A stretch of 64,000 nt of DNA, taken from Cryptomeria japonica. Taxonomy: Eukaryota > Streptophyta > Pinopsida > Cupressales > Cupressaceae. This document shows, piece by piece, positions 19,036-30,485 of the stretch. The position numbers and the translations under genes are program-made. The stretch's first letter is position 1. Each line of letters starts with the position of its first letter. Location of the stretch: contig NC_081411.1 in NCBI RefSeq assembly GCF_030272615.1, positions 214,183,654-214,247,653 on the forward strand. The letters run 5' to 3'. Under the pieces are notes generated by a model that saw only the letters and a program-made list of their open reading frames with translations, was not told the DNA's origin and searched no databases.

Positions 19036-20767
19036 CTATAGTGGGCTCCCATTGTATCAGTATATGTACCATTATTGTATTGTAGACACCTGCGGGTGAT
19101 TCTTTTGTAGCCATATGATTCTTTTGACATCATTGTATTATGACACATTTGATTATATATGAGAGATGATCCATTTTTGCGGCAGCTATATGCACGTGTA
19201 CCTTATGTGATGAAATGTTCTCATGTGATGCATGTTTTATGATATGGATGCTTATATGATGCAATGCAATATATTTTTGTTCTTTTATGTTGTATATGTG
19301 ATGCATGATGCAAATGTGAATGTATGTAATGCAAATGAATATGATAATGCAAATGATTATTTACTTAATGAAAATGTGAAATGTGCTAACATGTGTATGC
19401 AGGATGTGATGCAATTGTGATATCTATATGTATGTATGAAATGCTTATATGTGGTGATGTAGGTGCAACTATATGAAATGCAAATGTTTTTGGTGTGTCA
19501 TTATACTCAGTCATGTGATAGCGGGCTACGCGGACTCGAGAAGGACAATGGAAGTCAATCAAGAAAGGGGGATGGAAGACAGAAGATATGAACATGAAAG
19601 AGCTTCTTGTGCGTTATCATCATTGAGCTTTATTATGGCAGAATAGGTTATGACAATCGAGGCATTTGTTCGGCCCAGAAAGTCATTGTACCTGTTTGCA
19701 TGGAGATAAGACAGTCACAAACAAGGAATGCCCCAGTTCATACTAGACTCACAGTGTCCTCATATCCTTGGTCAAGTCATAGCATTACTAAAAGACAATC
19801 CACAGACAGCAAATGCAAATAGGTGACGATACCCCATCCTCGCCTTTCTAGTCAAAGACATCCTGGAGATAGAATCTCTAGTCAAAGACATCCTGGAAAA
19901 GCTAAAAGACATGTCACCAAAAAGATAAAATCAAAAGAAAACCAAGACTCGACACCAACATCCACTGTAGTCCTCAAGTTTAGTGTCTCTTGTCACTTGT
20001 TTAAGTCTTATTCGATTGTGGTCACAATGTTCACTTTCACAAAAAGGATTGATAGCACTGAACCATATGTTGTCTGAGTCTGTTAAAAGATTTGATTTGT
20101 TGAAGCCCATTGTTGCTGCTGTGTCTCCTTGGAAACTGACTGAATCCATGAAACTGATACTTTATTGTGGAGAAGACGAAACTTTATTGCGGATTTGCGA
20201 TGCAAATGTTGCTTTATTGCGGATTGTGCGCGGATAGACTGAAGAAAGCTAAAAGAAACTGTACTCCTCGAAACATGTGATGTTCTCAGTTCCACACCCA
20301 TTACTAGACGTAGGAATTGGCCGTAGTCACAGATAGGATCTGATTTATTATGGATGGAAAAGGGAGTAAAAGGGGAGGGTTATGGATGGCTAACCAATCT
20401 TGGGTAGATCAATAACAAGCCATGATGGGAATGGGCAAGTTTATTGTGAGCGAATAAGTTGTGAGTGTGTGCAAAGTGAAAGGATGAAAGTGAATCCTGA
20501 AGGAGGGAGGAGCAAAGTCCCTACGCATGGCGCTGGTGACCCAGTTTTCACCATGGTACTTGCCCAGGGCGCCACCGAAGTGGTTTTCACCATTGGACGA
20601 AATTATTTCTCTTTACTTTTTTGGATTTTTTCAATTTTTTTGTTGTCACAAGGCGCCTGTTTGCCAGGTTTTCACCAAGTAACGATTTTTTTGTTTTTTA
20701 TAATTTTTTTGTATTTTTGAATTTTTTGATTTTTTTTGTATTTTTGCATTAGGATACTCAAAAAGAG
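19036..20767. other. Noncoding region between the convergent PMD and gag-pol genes
   Basis: It holds the 3' ends of both genes and no supported frame. It has at least six ATGCAAATG or ATGCAAATA motifs (19307, 19328, 19346, 19476, 19810, 20198), a 31-bp direct repeat with TCTAGTCAAAGACATCCTGG near 19847 and 19878, and three GGCGC...GTTTTCACCA motifs (20529-20677). Poly-T tracts occur at 20600-20750. Confidence 0.6.
20529..20677 (-). repeat. Three copies of a GGTGAAAAC...GCGCC motif
   Basis: On the minus strand each reads GGTGAAAAC, 9-10 bp, then GGCGCC or AGCGCC. Two more copies, 8 bp spaced, are inside the gag-pol linker (24113-24136 and 24177-24199), where they encode GENLSEA and GENHTVA. 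Confidence 0.65.
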
Positions 20768-23700
20768 CTATGTGTAGAACCTGCGAAGGTGCATGCTGTT
20801 GATAGGATCCTCCAAAGATTCACCTTCTGTAGTTGAGAGCTGATATGCCCCAGATCCATATACTGCTGTGATGATGTAAGGACCAAGCCAGTTGGGTTCA
20901 AATTTGCCCTTCTTTTCTCTATCTTGCTGATTCTTGGGGTTCTCTCTGAGGACTAAGTCACCTACCTCAAATGTGCGAGGCTTGACCTTGTGATTGTAAC
21001 TGTGACTCATTCGTTGTTGGTAAGCCTTGAGATGATTAAAAGCAGTGTGTCGTCGTTCCTCCAGCAGTTCTAGTTCTTGTAAGCGAGAGACCCTGTAGTC
21101 TTCATCGTTGATTATGTTTCTCAAGGAGACCCGTAAAGAAGGCAACTCGACCTCAATAGGCAAGATGGCTTCAGCACCGTAGACAAGTGAGTAAGGTGTA
21201 GCTCCTGTAGGTGTGCGGACACTGGTACGATAGGCCCAAAGTGCGGGATTGAGTTGGACATGCCAGTTACGGCCAGCGTTGTCGACTGTCTTTTTAAGTA
21301 TTTTGAGAATTGTTTTGTTAGACGCCTCAGCTTGGCCATTACCTTGGGGGTAATATGGTGTGGAGAAACGATGAGAGATATGGAAGCGCTCATAGAGTTC
21401 ACGAACATCCTGGTTCTTGAAAGGACGCCCGTTATCGGTAATAATGGAAGTAGGGATCCCGTATCGGCAAATGATATAGTTCAGGATGAAAGTAGCGATT
21501 TGTTTCCCAGTAACTTGTGTGAGAGGCACGGCTTCAATCCACTTTGTGAAATACTCTGTGGCTGTGATAATGAATTTATGTCCATTGGAAGAAGGAGGGT
21601 GAATCTTGCCTATGAGATCGAGTCCCCACTGACAAAAGGGCCAAGGAGATGCAAGTGGCTGTAGTTCCTGCGCTGGTGCATGTATGAGGTCTCCATGAAT
21701 TTGACACTGCTTACACTTCTTGACAAACTGATATGCATCTTTTTCCATAGTAGGCCAATAGTATCCAGTCCTGATGAGTTTCTTGGCCAAGGTAGGACCA
21801 CTAGTATGCGGACCACATATCCCTTCGTGCACTTCTCGTAACGCAATCTGAACTTCGTCACTCTCTAAACATCTAAGGAGGGTGCCATCTAGACCTCGTC
21901 GGTATAGGATATCAGCTAGGATAACGTATCGGGAGGATTGGCGAATGAAAGTGCGGCGTTGGTTGTTCGATAGATCGGGAGGTAAGATGTTGTCGCGAAG
22001 GTATGTGAATATGGAACCATATAACTGGGATTCAGGACCAACAACACATATCATTTCCGTAGGAGTGATCTCATATGACGGAATCAGCAGGTTGTCCACC
22101 AGGAACTCATAGTAGGTCTCATTTTGCGGTAGGTCAATGAGCGAAGCAATTGTAGCCATGGCATCAGCAGCACGATTCTGTTCTCTTGGTATCTGCTCAA
22201 ACTCTATCTTTGCAAAGTGCTGTTTCAGATCATCTACCAGTTGTTTGTAAGGCATTAGCTTTTCATCCTTTGTTTGATAATCATCAGTTGCTTGATGGAT
22301 GACAAGTTGAGAATCCCCAAAAACACGAAGTTCTTGGATCTTCCACTGAACTGCAATCCTTAGCCCCGTTGTTAATGCCTCGTATTCCGCTATATTGTTG
22401 GTGCAAGGAAATGATAAGCGGTATGACTTTGGTATAGAATCACCTTGGGGAGTTATAAAGAGTATACCCGCTCCTGCCCCATGCTGTGTGTATGAGCCAT
22501 CAAAGTATAGTTGCCATGGCTTTGCAGGTGATATTGTTAGAATGGACTCATCTGGAAATTCTGACTGTAGAGGAACATCATCTATCATGGGAGCATCTGC
22601 CAGTTGATCTGCGATGGCTTGTCCTTTTATGGCTTTTCTGTCCACGTATTCAATGTCGAATTCACTCAAAATCATTACCCACTTGGCCAGTCGCCCAGTA
22701 AGTGTAGCTTTGTTGAGAAGATATTTTAGTGGATCAATTTTGGCAATCAACTTGGTCTTGTGAGTAATCATGTAATGTCGTAATTTTTGTGAAGCGAAGA
22801 CCACAGCGAGACATGCACGCTCAATTGGTGTGTAGTTTAGCTCATATCCCACCAATGTGCGACTGATATAGTAGACTGCTTTTTCCTTGCCGTCAGGTAT
22901 TTGCTGTGCTAGGAGTGCCCCCAGTGCTGTTGGAGTAGCTGATATGTAAAGTAGCAATGGTTGATCCGGAATTGGTGGCATCAAAACTGGCGGGTTCAAA
23001 AGATAGTCTTTGAGTGCCTGAAAAGCCTGTTGACAGTTCTCATCCCATTTGAACTTAATGTTTTTGTGTAGCAGGTGCTGGAAAGGATTGCACTTATCTG
23101 CAAGTTGTGCTATGAATCTTCGTATGGACTGGAGTCTCCCTTGTAAAGACCGAAGTTGACTGATATTCTTGGGTGGCAGCATGTCCAAGATAGCCTTGAC
23201 TTTTGCTGGATCCGCTTCTATTCCTCTTTTAGACACAATGAATCCTAGGAGCTTCCCGGAGGTTACTCCAAAGACACATTTCTTTGGATTTAATCTTACC
23301 TTGTATTTTTCCAGCCTATCAAAAGTAACTGAAAGTATATCCAAGTGTGTATTTCTGTCTATTGATTTAACCAAAAGGTCGTCAACATAATCTTCCACCG
23401 TTACATGCATGAGATCATGGAAGATAGTAGTCATGGCTCGTTGATACGTGGCACCTGCATTTTTCAGCCCAAAGGGCATGACATTCCAGCAGAAGGTTCC
23501 CCATGGACAAGTGAATGACGTTTTATGTTGATCTTCAGGTGCAATCTTGATCTGATTATATCCAGAAAATCCGTCCATTAAAGATAACATCTCATGGCCT
23601 GCTGTGAGATCAACAATTAAATCAATGTTTGGTAATGGGAAATCGTCCTTCGGACAAGCCTTGTTGATATCCCTGAAGTCTGTACATATTCGGATGCTGC

Positions 23701-26700
23701 GATCTGGTTTGCTAACAGGTACTAAGTTGGAAATCCATTCAGGATAATCAATTGGGCGTATGAATCCGACATCTAGTAATTTCTCCAGCTCTACCTTGAC
23801 TAGCAATGCCACCTGTGGATGCATTTTCCTCAATTTCTGTTTTACTGGTTTTGCCCCCGGTTTGACTGTTAAATGATGCATTACTAAGTCGGGGTCTAGT
23901 CCAGGCATATCAGCATAAGACCATGCGAAGTTGACTTGTCGTTCCTTAAAGAAGCTTATGAACCTTGCTTTCTCGGCCTCTGTCAATGATTGAGACAAAA
24001 ATATGTTGTGTGGAACCTCTGCTGTACCAATGTTGGTCTTTATAGTCTCCTCTACCAACATGGATGATTTTTCCTCGTATGATGCTGGGAGAATGTCAAG
24101 CCTTCCATCTTCGGGCGCCTCAGAGAGGTTTTCACCTTCAGATACGTCCTTTCTTTTTACTTTTTTAGAGTCAGAGAGCGCCACAGTGTGGTTTTCGCCA
24201 TAAGACCCTTGTTTTGTTTTTATTTTCACATTTTTGCGACTAGAAGGCCCGACACCCTCACCAAAGTATGCCATGTTATTTAGCTCTATGGCGTATCCTG
24301 CTTTATGGTCTCCAAGAGGAAGATCTTTGCGAATGCCTAGATAATCGACAATAGCTTCGTCATTTTGAAATGTATCAAACTGTGGTGGTCCATCCTGATC
24401 CCAGTCAATGAGTTGGGGGTGAACGAGGGGAAGGTCTTTAGTGTTTTTAGAGTCCGCAAGGCTAATAGTGAAGATGTGGTTATATTCAGGTATGTCAAGG
24501 TAGTCATCGAGGTCGTCAATGGCACTCTCCTCATCAGTGTCGATCGTGAGTGAGTCCAAATTATCATCACTAGTAGCACCCTCAGGGACAGGTGTCCTCA
24601 TCCTATGTGATCCTGACCTAGGGCCTTGAAACGAAGCTTGTGCGGGATCCTTATGGGTCGGTTCTTGACCAACTCTGAATTTCTTGTAAAACTCCTCCTC
24701 CTCTGTAGGTTCATCTAGCTCTCTAAATGTCTCATTGAGTTCATAGTCGCTGGAGGATTTGTCTGAACCCCATTCCCACTCATTGGAGTCTGTGGAATAA
24801 TTATCCTCTTGTTGAACTTCAGCCACTTTGACTCGCCATATCTGTTTTGTTCTCTTATTTTGAATCTTGGGATTTAGAAAACCAAGCCCCTTGGAGCGTT
24901 CCCTTCTTGTAGTTAGCTCAGGTTGTAGAGGCTCCATGACACCTACTTTGCGTAGTCCAAGAGGACTCTTTCCATCATACCCGAATCTCTGCAGAATTTT
25001 GAAACCTTTACCATAGTTTTCACAGGGTATTATAATTTGATCATGTGTATCATCTTCAGCGTCCTTATATAGCATTTTATATAAATTTTCTTCCTCTAGT
25101 TCGCCCCATTTTTGAAAGACGGTAGGATCCCATTTGAGTAGCATGATGGAGATTTGCTTATTAGGATGTGGCCTCCCATATTCCTTGGGGGAGTTCATGA
25201 CTTGTCGTAAGAACATTGTTTGATTCAGAGTGTATTCTCCCATGCCTTTGTCTTGAAACTTGGCTCTAAGTTCACCTTGTTTGGATGTCGAGGGCTTTAA
25301 TGACTCAGGATCAATATATGCTGAAGAAGGAGTAGCCTCACGATTGCTGGGAATGATAATCTCAGTATGTGATCTCAAGTTATTGCAATATATGAATGGA
25401 TTTGGATCACCATTGACCGTTACCTCGACTCCATTATGAGGAAATTTTATGCACTGATGGTACGTTGATGGGACTGCTCTCATTTCATGAATCCACGGAC
25501 GTCCTAGCAATATGTTATATGTGAGGTCTAGATCCAGGACTTGACAAATCACGTCCTTTGTGACTGGCCCTATTCTTAGTGGTAAGATGACCGTGCCCTT
25601 GGACGAACGCTCTTCATCATCATAAGCCTTAATAGTGATTTGGTTCATAGAATTCACAGCTTTGTCAGAATATCCCAATTGTCTGATGGTGCTCAATGTA
25701 CAAATATTAAGACCTGCTCCTCCATCTATCAGGACTCGTTTTATTCGGTGTTTATGTATGAAGGCTTCAATATGTAGAGGTGCATTATGAGGCTGACTTA
25801 TGGATGCGTCATCGGCTTCTGTGAATGTGAGGGAGTGTGGAACAGATAGGTATCCCACCATGGCTTGAAACTGATCCACGTTCAGATCAGTAGGGACAGC
25901 AGTATCTCTCAAGGTTTTGTCAAGGATAGCTTTATGTGCAGGAGATATACGTAAGAGCTCAAGAATAGAGATGAGTGCGGGTGTTTTCCCTAATTGCTCT
26001 ACAAGGTCGTACTCAGGCTTAGTTGACGGAAGATTGGTATTCTTAATAGAGGTACCTGGCAATGTGATCTTACCTCGACGGGTTGTAACATGACATTCAG
26101 AGGTAGATGTGGATGAAGATCCCACACCTTTTAGGACAATTTTAGGTCGCTGAGGAGGATTCTCAGGATTTTTATTTTTGATAGTAATGGTAGAAATATG
26201 ATTGTCCATTGAGATGTGATTAATAGTGGAATCATAATTGTAAGATGTTCTGGTGTAATTGGCTTGATCATCTGTGACTTTGCCTTTTCCCTTGTCATGT
26301 TTTGGGAATGGTTCCTTAAACACCTCATGCTCTTGGTTAGATGAATGTCCCTCAATCTCAATATCTCCTCTGTCAATGAGATCTTGTACAATGTTTTTCA
26401 ATCGATGGCAATTACTTGTCTTATGACCCTTGCTCTTATGAAACTCGCAATATTCATCATCATTCCACCAATTCGGTTTTACCTTCGGTTCATATGGAGG
26501 AAAGTCTGGGACCGTGATCACTTTGTTTGCTACAAGCTTTTTGAATACTGATTCAAGTGGTTCTCCCAATGGAGTATATTTCCTTCGTGGTTTAGCAGCC
26601 GTTTGATTGTTCACTTGATTGTTGGTAGAACTTGATCCAGAAAAGACGAACTTTGGTCTCACTGTGTTGGCATCAACAACACCATCATTAACTGTGTTCT

Positions 26701-28246
26701 TGTTCTTGTTCCAAAACTTTGGTTTGTCCTTTCCCTTAAAGTCCTCTTTGTTTTCTTTAAATAGTTTGATAACTCCTTGTTCAATCAAGACCTTTTCTGT
26801 TGCTAGGCCCTTTTCAATGACATCCTTAAATGTAGACAAACAAGCTTTTCTGAGATCATAGCCAATAGCCTTGTTAACATTTTGTGTGAACATCTCCACC
26901 ATTTGTTTCTGCGGGATTTCACAAGAGCATCTGCTAGCTAAGTTTCTCCATCTTTGTAAAAATGACGCAAAAGATTCTCCTTCTTTTTGTTTCGTATTGC
27001 ACAAGGTAGTAACTGAGACATCTGTTTCAATGTTGTAAGAGAAATGTTGGATGAATGCCTCTGCCAAGTCGCCCCATGACTTAATACCAGGAGGTAATTG
27101 AGAAAACCATTCCATCGCTTGATCTCCTAAGCTCTGTGGGAACAACCTCATTAAGTATGTTTCTTCTGCTGCTACCTCAATGCAAGCTGTGAAGAATTGT
27201 CTTATGTGTGCCTTGGGGTCTCCTCTCCCTCTATATTTGTCGAATTTTGGTGTTACAAAGTGCGGAGGAAACGGAGGCATTGGAATGCTCTTATCAAAGG
27301 GATAAGGGCATATATCTCTCATAGTATATGTGGGTTTTGATGTGCCCATGTCTTCCACTTTCTTTTGTAGATCTCTAATTTGTTGCTCCAAATTATTTTT
27401 GGGAGGAGATGGATTTCTTGTAGCATACCCCATGTTTGAAACACCCATTTGAGGAGGAGCTTGTTGCATGTATGGATGATACTGATCGTAGACATGTCCA
27501 TATGGAGGTCTATATTGTTGCGACATGTATGGAGCACTTGGCATAATTTCTTGTTGAGGGACCCCATATATGTTTTGTGTATATAAACCATATTCAATAG
27601 GCCTTTCATTTTCCATTGTGTTGCCCCCAATTTTGGCATGAGGTCTCCTTATGTCAAAATTTTGAGGAAGTCCTTGAGTATCCATTTGTCTTGGTTGACC
27701 CATATCTTGAGCATGTGTTTGAACATAAGGCCTCCATGATGGTCTTTGAGTGTAAGTATCATGCATTTGAGCTTGTGTATGTGGGATTGCTAGTTTCTGA
27801 AGCAAAACTGATGGTGACTCCGGCATCATATTATTTGGTCCTCCACTATTAGATTGAGTTTGTTGTGAAGGTCTACTTTCCATAAGTTGAGATAAGTCAA
27901 AATCATGTGGTATTTTAGCTCCACTTTGTGCCATCATGTTTAGAAAGTATTGACGATCTCTCCTCATTATCTCTTCAACCAATCTATTGAATTGAGGGTC
28001 CATTATAGATTCTTGTATGTCTGCTGATAGTATTGAAGAATTGTCCATATTATCATTGTGTGTAGCGTTGTGTATAGCGTTTGCGCTTTCCACATTTGGA
28101 TTGTGTCTATAAACATTCATGTCTGGTAATGTAGTGTGCTCAGGATTGTAGAAGACATCATTGTCATACTCATAAGAACTCATGTTTACGGACCCTTGAG
28201 CTTCTTTAGCTTTTCTCCTAGATTTTTGAAGACGGGTTTCAACCAT
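20768..28246 (-). CDS. Gag-pol polyprotein, Ty3/gypsy Tat type, intact
   Basis: One frame of 2,492 residues makes all proteins for particle assembly and retrotransposition. Domains in order: Gag (about 325-480, with ACIEVAAEETYLMRLFPQSL); a knuckle-like CEFHKSKGHKTSNC (about 599); a retropepsin-type site VLIDGGAGLNIC (about 838, Asp-Gly-Gly where many have Asp-Ser/Thr-Gly); a G-patch (about 1070-1120, GYDGKSPLGL... RSKGLGF); reverse transcriptase (about 1470-1650, with TDFRDINKACPKDDFPLP and YVDD at 1620-1623); a first RNase H; a second, additional RNase H starting LYFDGSYTQHGAGAG (about 1913); and integrase with catalytic Asp near 2208, Asp in TDNGRPF near 2270 and Glu in GNGQAEA near 2305. 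The double RNase H is diagnostic for Tat relatives. It starts MVETRLQ after a repeat-rich leader. Confidence 0.97.
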   Translation of the reverse strand: MVETRLQKSRRKAKEAQGSVNMSSYEYDNDVFYNPEHTTLPDMNVYRHNPNVESANAIHNATHNDNMDNSSILSADIQESIMDPQFNRLVEEIMRRDRQYFLNMMAQSGAKIPHDFDLSQLMESRPSQQTQSNSGGPNNMMPESPSVLLQKLAIPHTQAQMHDTYTQRPSWRPYVQTHAQDMGQPRQMDTQGLPQNFDIRRPHAKIGGNTMENERPIEYGLYTQNIYGVPQQEIMPSAPYMSQQYRPPYGHVYDQYHPYMQQAPPQMGVSNMGYATRNPSPPKNNLEQQIRDLQKKVEDMGTSKPTYTMRDICPYPFDKSIPMPPFPPHFVTPKFDKYRGRGDPKAHIRQFFTACIEVAAEETYLMRLFPQSLGDQAMEWFSQLPPGIKSWGDLAEAFIQHFSYNIETDVSVTTLCNTKQKEGESFASFLQRWRNLASRCSCEIPQKQMVEMFTQNVNKAIGYDLRKACLSTFKDVIEKGLATEKVLIEQGVIKLFKENKEDFKGKDKPKFWNKNKNTVNDGVVDANTVRPKFVFSGSSSTNNQVNNQTAAKPRRKYTPLGEPLESVFKKLVANKVITVPDFPPYEPKVKPNWWNDDEYCEFHKSKGHKTSNCHRLKNIVQDLIDRGDIEIEGHSSNQEHEVFKEPFPKHDKGKGKVTDDQANYTRTSYNYDSTINHISMDNHISTITIKNKNPENPPQRPKIVLKGVGSSSTSTSECHVTTRRGKITLPGTSIKNTNLPSTKPEYDLVEQLGKTPALISILELLRISPAHKAILDKTLRDTAVPTDLNVDQFQAMVGYLSVPHSLTFTEADDASISQPHNAPLHIEAFIHKHRIKRVLIDGGAGLNICTLSTIRQLGYSDKAVNSMNQITIKAYDDEERSSKGTVILPLRIGPVTKDVICQVLDLDLTYNILLGRPWIHEMRAVPSTYHQCIKFPHNGVEVTVNGDPNPFIYCNNLRSHTEIIIPSNREATPSSAYIDPESLKPSTSKQGELRAKFQDKGMGEYTLNQTMFLRQVMNSPKEYGRPHPNKQISIMLLKWDPTVFQKWGELEEENLYKMLYKDAEDDTHDQIIIPCENYGKGFKILQRFGYDGKSPLGLRKVGVMEPLQPELTTRRERSKGLGFLNPKIQNKRTKQIWRVKVAEVQQEDNYSTDSNEWEWGSDKSSSDYELNETFRELDEPTEEEEFYKKFRVGQEPTHKDPAQASFQGPRSGSHRMRTPVPEGATSDDNLDSLTIDTDEESAIDDLDDYLDIPEYNHIFTISLADSKNTKDLPLVHPQLIDWDQDGPPQFDTFQNDEAIVDYLGIRKDLPLGDHKAGYAIELNNMAYFGEGVGPSSRKNVKIKTKQGSYGENHTVALSDSKKVKRKDVSEGENLSEAPEDGRLDILPASYEEKSSMLVEETIKTNIGTAEVPHNIFLSQSLTEAEKARFISFFKERQVNFAWSYADMPGLDPDLVMHHLTVKPGAKPVKQKLRKMHPQVALLVKVELEKLLDVGFIRPIDYPEWISNLVPVSKPDRSIRICTDFRDINKACPKDDFPLPNIDLIVDLTAGHEMLSLMDGFSGYNQIKIAPEDQHKTSFTCPWGTFCWNVMPFGLKNAGATYQRAMTTIFHDLMHVTVEDYVDDLLVKSIDRNTHLDILSVTFDRLEKYKVRLNPKKCVFGVTSGKLLGFIVSKRGIEADPAKVKAILDMLPPKNISQLRSLQGRLQSIRRFIAQLADKCNPFQHLLHKNIKFKWDENCQQAFQALKDYLLNPPVLMPPIPDQPLLLYISATPTALGALLAQQIPDGKEKAVYYISRTLVGYELNYTPIERACLAVVFASQKLRHYMITHKTKLIAKIDPLKYLLNKATLTGRLAKWVMILSEFDIEYVDRKAIKGQAIADQLADAPMIDDVPLQSEFPDESILTISPAKPWQLYFDGSYTQHGAGAGILFITPQGDSIPKSYRLSFPCTNNIAEYEALTTGLRIAVQWKIQELRVFGDSQLVIHQATDDYQTKDEKLMPYKQLVDDLKQHFAKIEFEQIPREQNRAADAMATIASLIDLPQNETYYEFLVDNLLIPSYEITPTEMICVVGPESQLYGSIFTYLRDNILPPDLSNNQRRTFIRQSSRYVILADILYRRGLDGTLLRCLESDEVQIALREVHEGICGPHTSGPTLAKKLIRTGYYWPTMEKDAYQFVKKCKQCQIHGDLIHAPAQELQPLASPWPFCQWGLDLIGKIHPPSSNGHKFIITATEYFTKWIEAVPLTQVTGKQIATFILNYIICRYGIPTSIITDNGRPFKNQDVRELYERFHISHRFSTPYYPQGNGQAEASNKTILKILKKTVDNAGRNWHVQLNPALWAYRTSVRTPTGATPYSLVYGAEAILPIEVELPSLRVSLRNIINDEDYRVSRLQELELLEERRHTAFNHLKAYQQRMSHSYNHKVKPRTFEVGDLVLRENPKNQQDREKKGKFEPNWLGPYIITAVYGSGAYQLSTTEGESLEDPINSMHLRRFYT
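24113..24199 (-). repeat. Two in-frame GEN-x4-A repeats in the polyprotein linker
   Basis: Copies at 24113-24136 and 24177-24199, between the G-patch region and reverse transcriptase, share the DNA motif seen three times at 20529-20677. Confidence 0.55.
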
Positions 28247-28736
28247 GAACTAGGTGTTTAGCAATATGTGAGAGACTAGATGAAAATGACAAGAGTATGT
28301 AAGACCAAGAGTTGTATGGAATGTAAATGAATCTGAAGTTTACTTGCAATGTCCAAAGTGTAAGACCAAGTATGTATGTAGTAGATTAGGTGTGACTTCC
28401 AAAGAGAGGATAGTTTCTCTTGATGAGGTAAGCTGACCTTGACTCTAAGTAAGACCAAATGAGACCCAAAGGTAAGAAACCTTGATGAGGGACCACTTAG
28501 CAAAGTGTTGTAGTGTGTAGTGTGTTGACAAAGTATGATGAGGACAAGCAAGTGACCTTTTGACTCAAGTTTAGACTAGTATGAATGTAAAATGAGGTAT
28601 GAAGCAATGATGGACTGTGTAAGACCTTAGAACAGGCTGAATGCTAGATGAAATCTGAAGAGACAACCTAGGAAGCTCAAGTATGCCGAAACTGATTTCT
28701 TTGTTTGCTTGACTGTTAAACTTTTCAAATCCTGAC

Positions 28737-29020
28737 ACAGACGCCTCTGTATACTTCACAGACGCGGTTTTAAGACACAGACGCTATTCTGTTTGACGCA
28801 GACGTGATTCTGAGATTTTCTGTTGATGTTTGTTGGGACTGTAACAGTTTTTTGCAATTGTGGACACAGACGCGCCTGTATACTTCACAGACACGATTTC
28901 CAGACACAGACGTGTCTATGTTCGACACAGACGCTGATAAAAACACAGACGCTATTCTGTACTTCACAGACGCGTTTATCAGACACAGACGCGGTTTTAA
29001 CAGACACAGACGCGTTTCTG
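28737..29020 (-). repeat. GCGTCTGTG repeat cluster, leader part 1
   Basis: On the plus strand about 12 copies of ACACAGACGCG or variants occur, so in the gag-pol RNA they read CGCGTCTGTGT. Spacing is 15-35 bp, with one larger gap at 28813-28862. Confidence 0.9.
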
Positions 29021-30227
29021 TAACCTTAGTGCAATCTTTCCTATCTGTGAATTTGTTTTGCTGTGACCAAATCTGATTTTTCGACTGTTTTTCGTGACAA
29101 GAGGACACAGTGTTAATGACCCAATGTTTGCAGACTGTTTAGACTCCAAAAAGTGTGTTGTTTGATGTAAAAAGTTTTTGCATACACTTGAAGACACAAA
29201 AGACACAATGTTTTGCTGTTTTGTCTTGATTGTTCGAATGTTTATCATAAGTCAAGCACAATTCTTATGGCTGGCCAAGACAATAATTGTTGATCCCACA
29301 TGGGGTTTTACCCCCGAGGCTACGCTATTCAGAGAGGATACTTAGATGCTTGACCTCACTGGCTCCACCCTCGGCACTCACTTCTCGGGTCAGCCAAGCA
29401 TCAGTCCCCATGAAAACTCCCCATGGCGAACTTTGTATCTCTACTAAGAACCGTATGTGTGTGGGCCGCTACCAGAGGTCCGACCTCCTGCCTCAACAAC
29501 TAGAAGGATTTGGGCATCTAAAACAATGAGGTGCTAGTAAGGGCATCCGCTCGTGTGGCCATACATGCGGCACTTTCAGCTCTGTAAATACAGAAGGCTC
29601 CCAGCTGGTAGGGGTTACGCCCTACAAATGATCAAATAAATTTGATCAAACGGGTTTGTAGGGAGACATAGTGTCGGTATGAACTAATCAGCACACGTTA
29701 TTCCTAGTTTTCACCATGAATACATTTGATTATAGTGGCTTGGAGGAAGATGGCTTTTCTTTTGCTACCACTTGGGTCGTTCTCTTCTCACTAGTAGTCC
29801 TAATGACCACACGGGAAGACAGGCCCTCTAAAGAGTAAACAAAAAGAGCCTATTGCTCAAGACACAAAAGACAATGGTTCAATTTTAGTGCACCAATTGA
29901 AGTGTTTGCTAAGCTATGAAACAAGGCACACAATAAAAATTACAAAACCCTAGCTAAGGCCCTGCAACAAAATTGTTAGTAGTTTGGGTTGTTTCAAATG
30001 ATAACCCCTTCCTGCAAGCACACAAGTTAGGTAAATTTTAAGAAAACCCAAAAAGACTTTGTGAAAAAGGGGCCTTCAACAAAAACGTATTTGCCTCCAA
30101 AGCAAGCTGCACAAACCAGGTTAGCTAGATCTGCAAAGGTTAGCCGAAAATAAACCAGATCTGAAACCCTAAGTACAAAATCCGAAAACCCGAATCGAAA
30201 AACTTGAAAAATTTGCAAAACAGAATG

Positions 30228-30485
30228 CACAGACGCTGTTATACCAGACACAGACGCGACTGTCCGACACAGATGTGGTTCTGTGATTCTCAGACGCGAT
30301 CTAAGAACACAGACGCCTCTTTCTTCTACAGACGCGATCAGATGGTGCACAGACGCGGTTCGGGATCACAGACGCGACTTTCGGGAACCTGCAGAAATAG
30401 AAATGACAGAAACACAGACGCGATCCAAGATATCACAGACGCCTCTGAAATACAAAAACGCGATCCGAACACTCGCAGATGCGGA
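30228..30485 (-). repeat. GCGTCTGTG repeat cluster, leader part 2
   Basis: About 11 copies (CACAGACGCGATC, CACAGACGCCTCT and similar on the plus strand) at roughly 20-27-bp spacing, 110 bp from the primer site. Confidence 0.9.

Noticed and set aside
21254-27852. Plus-strand frames within gag-pol
   Set aside because: Composition shadows of a clearly coding minus strand; no similarity.
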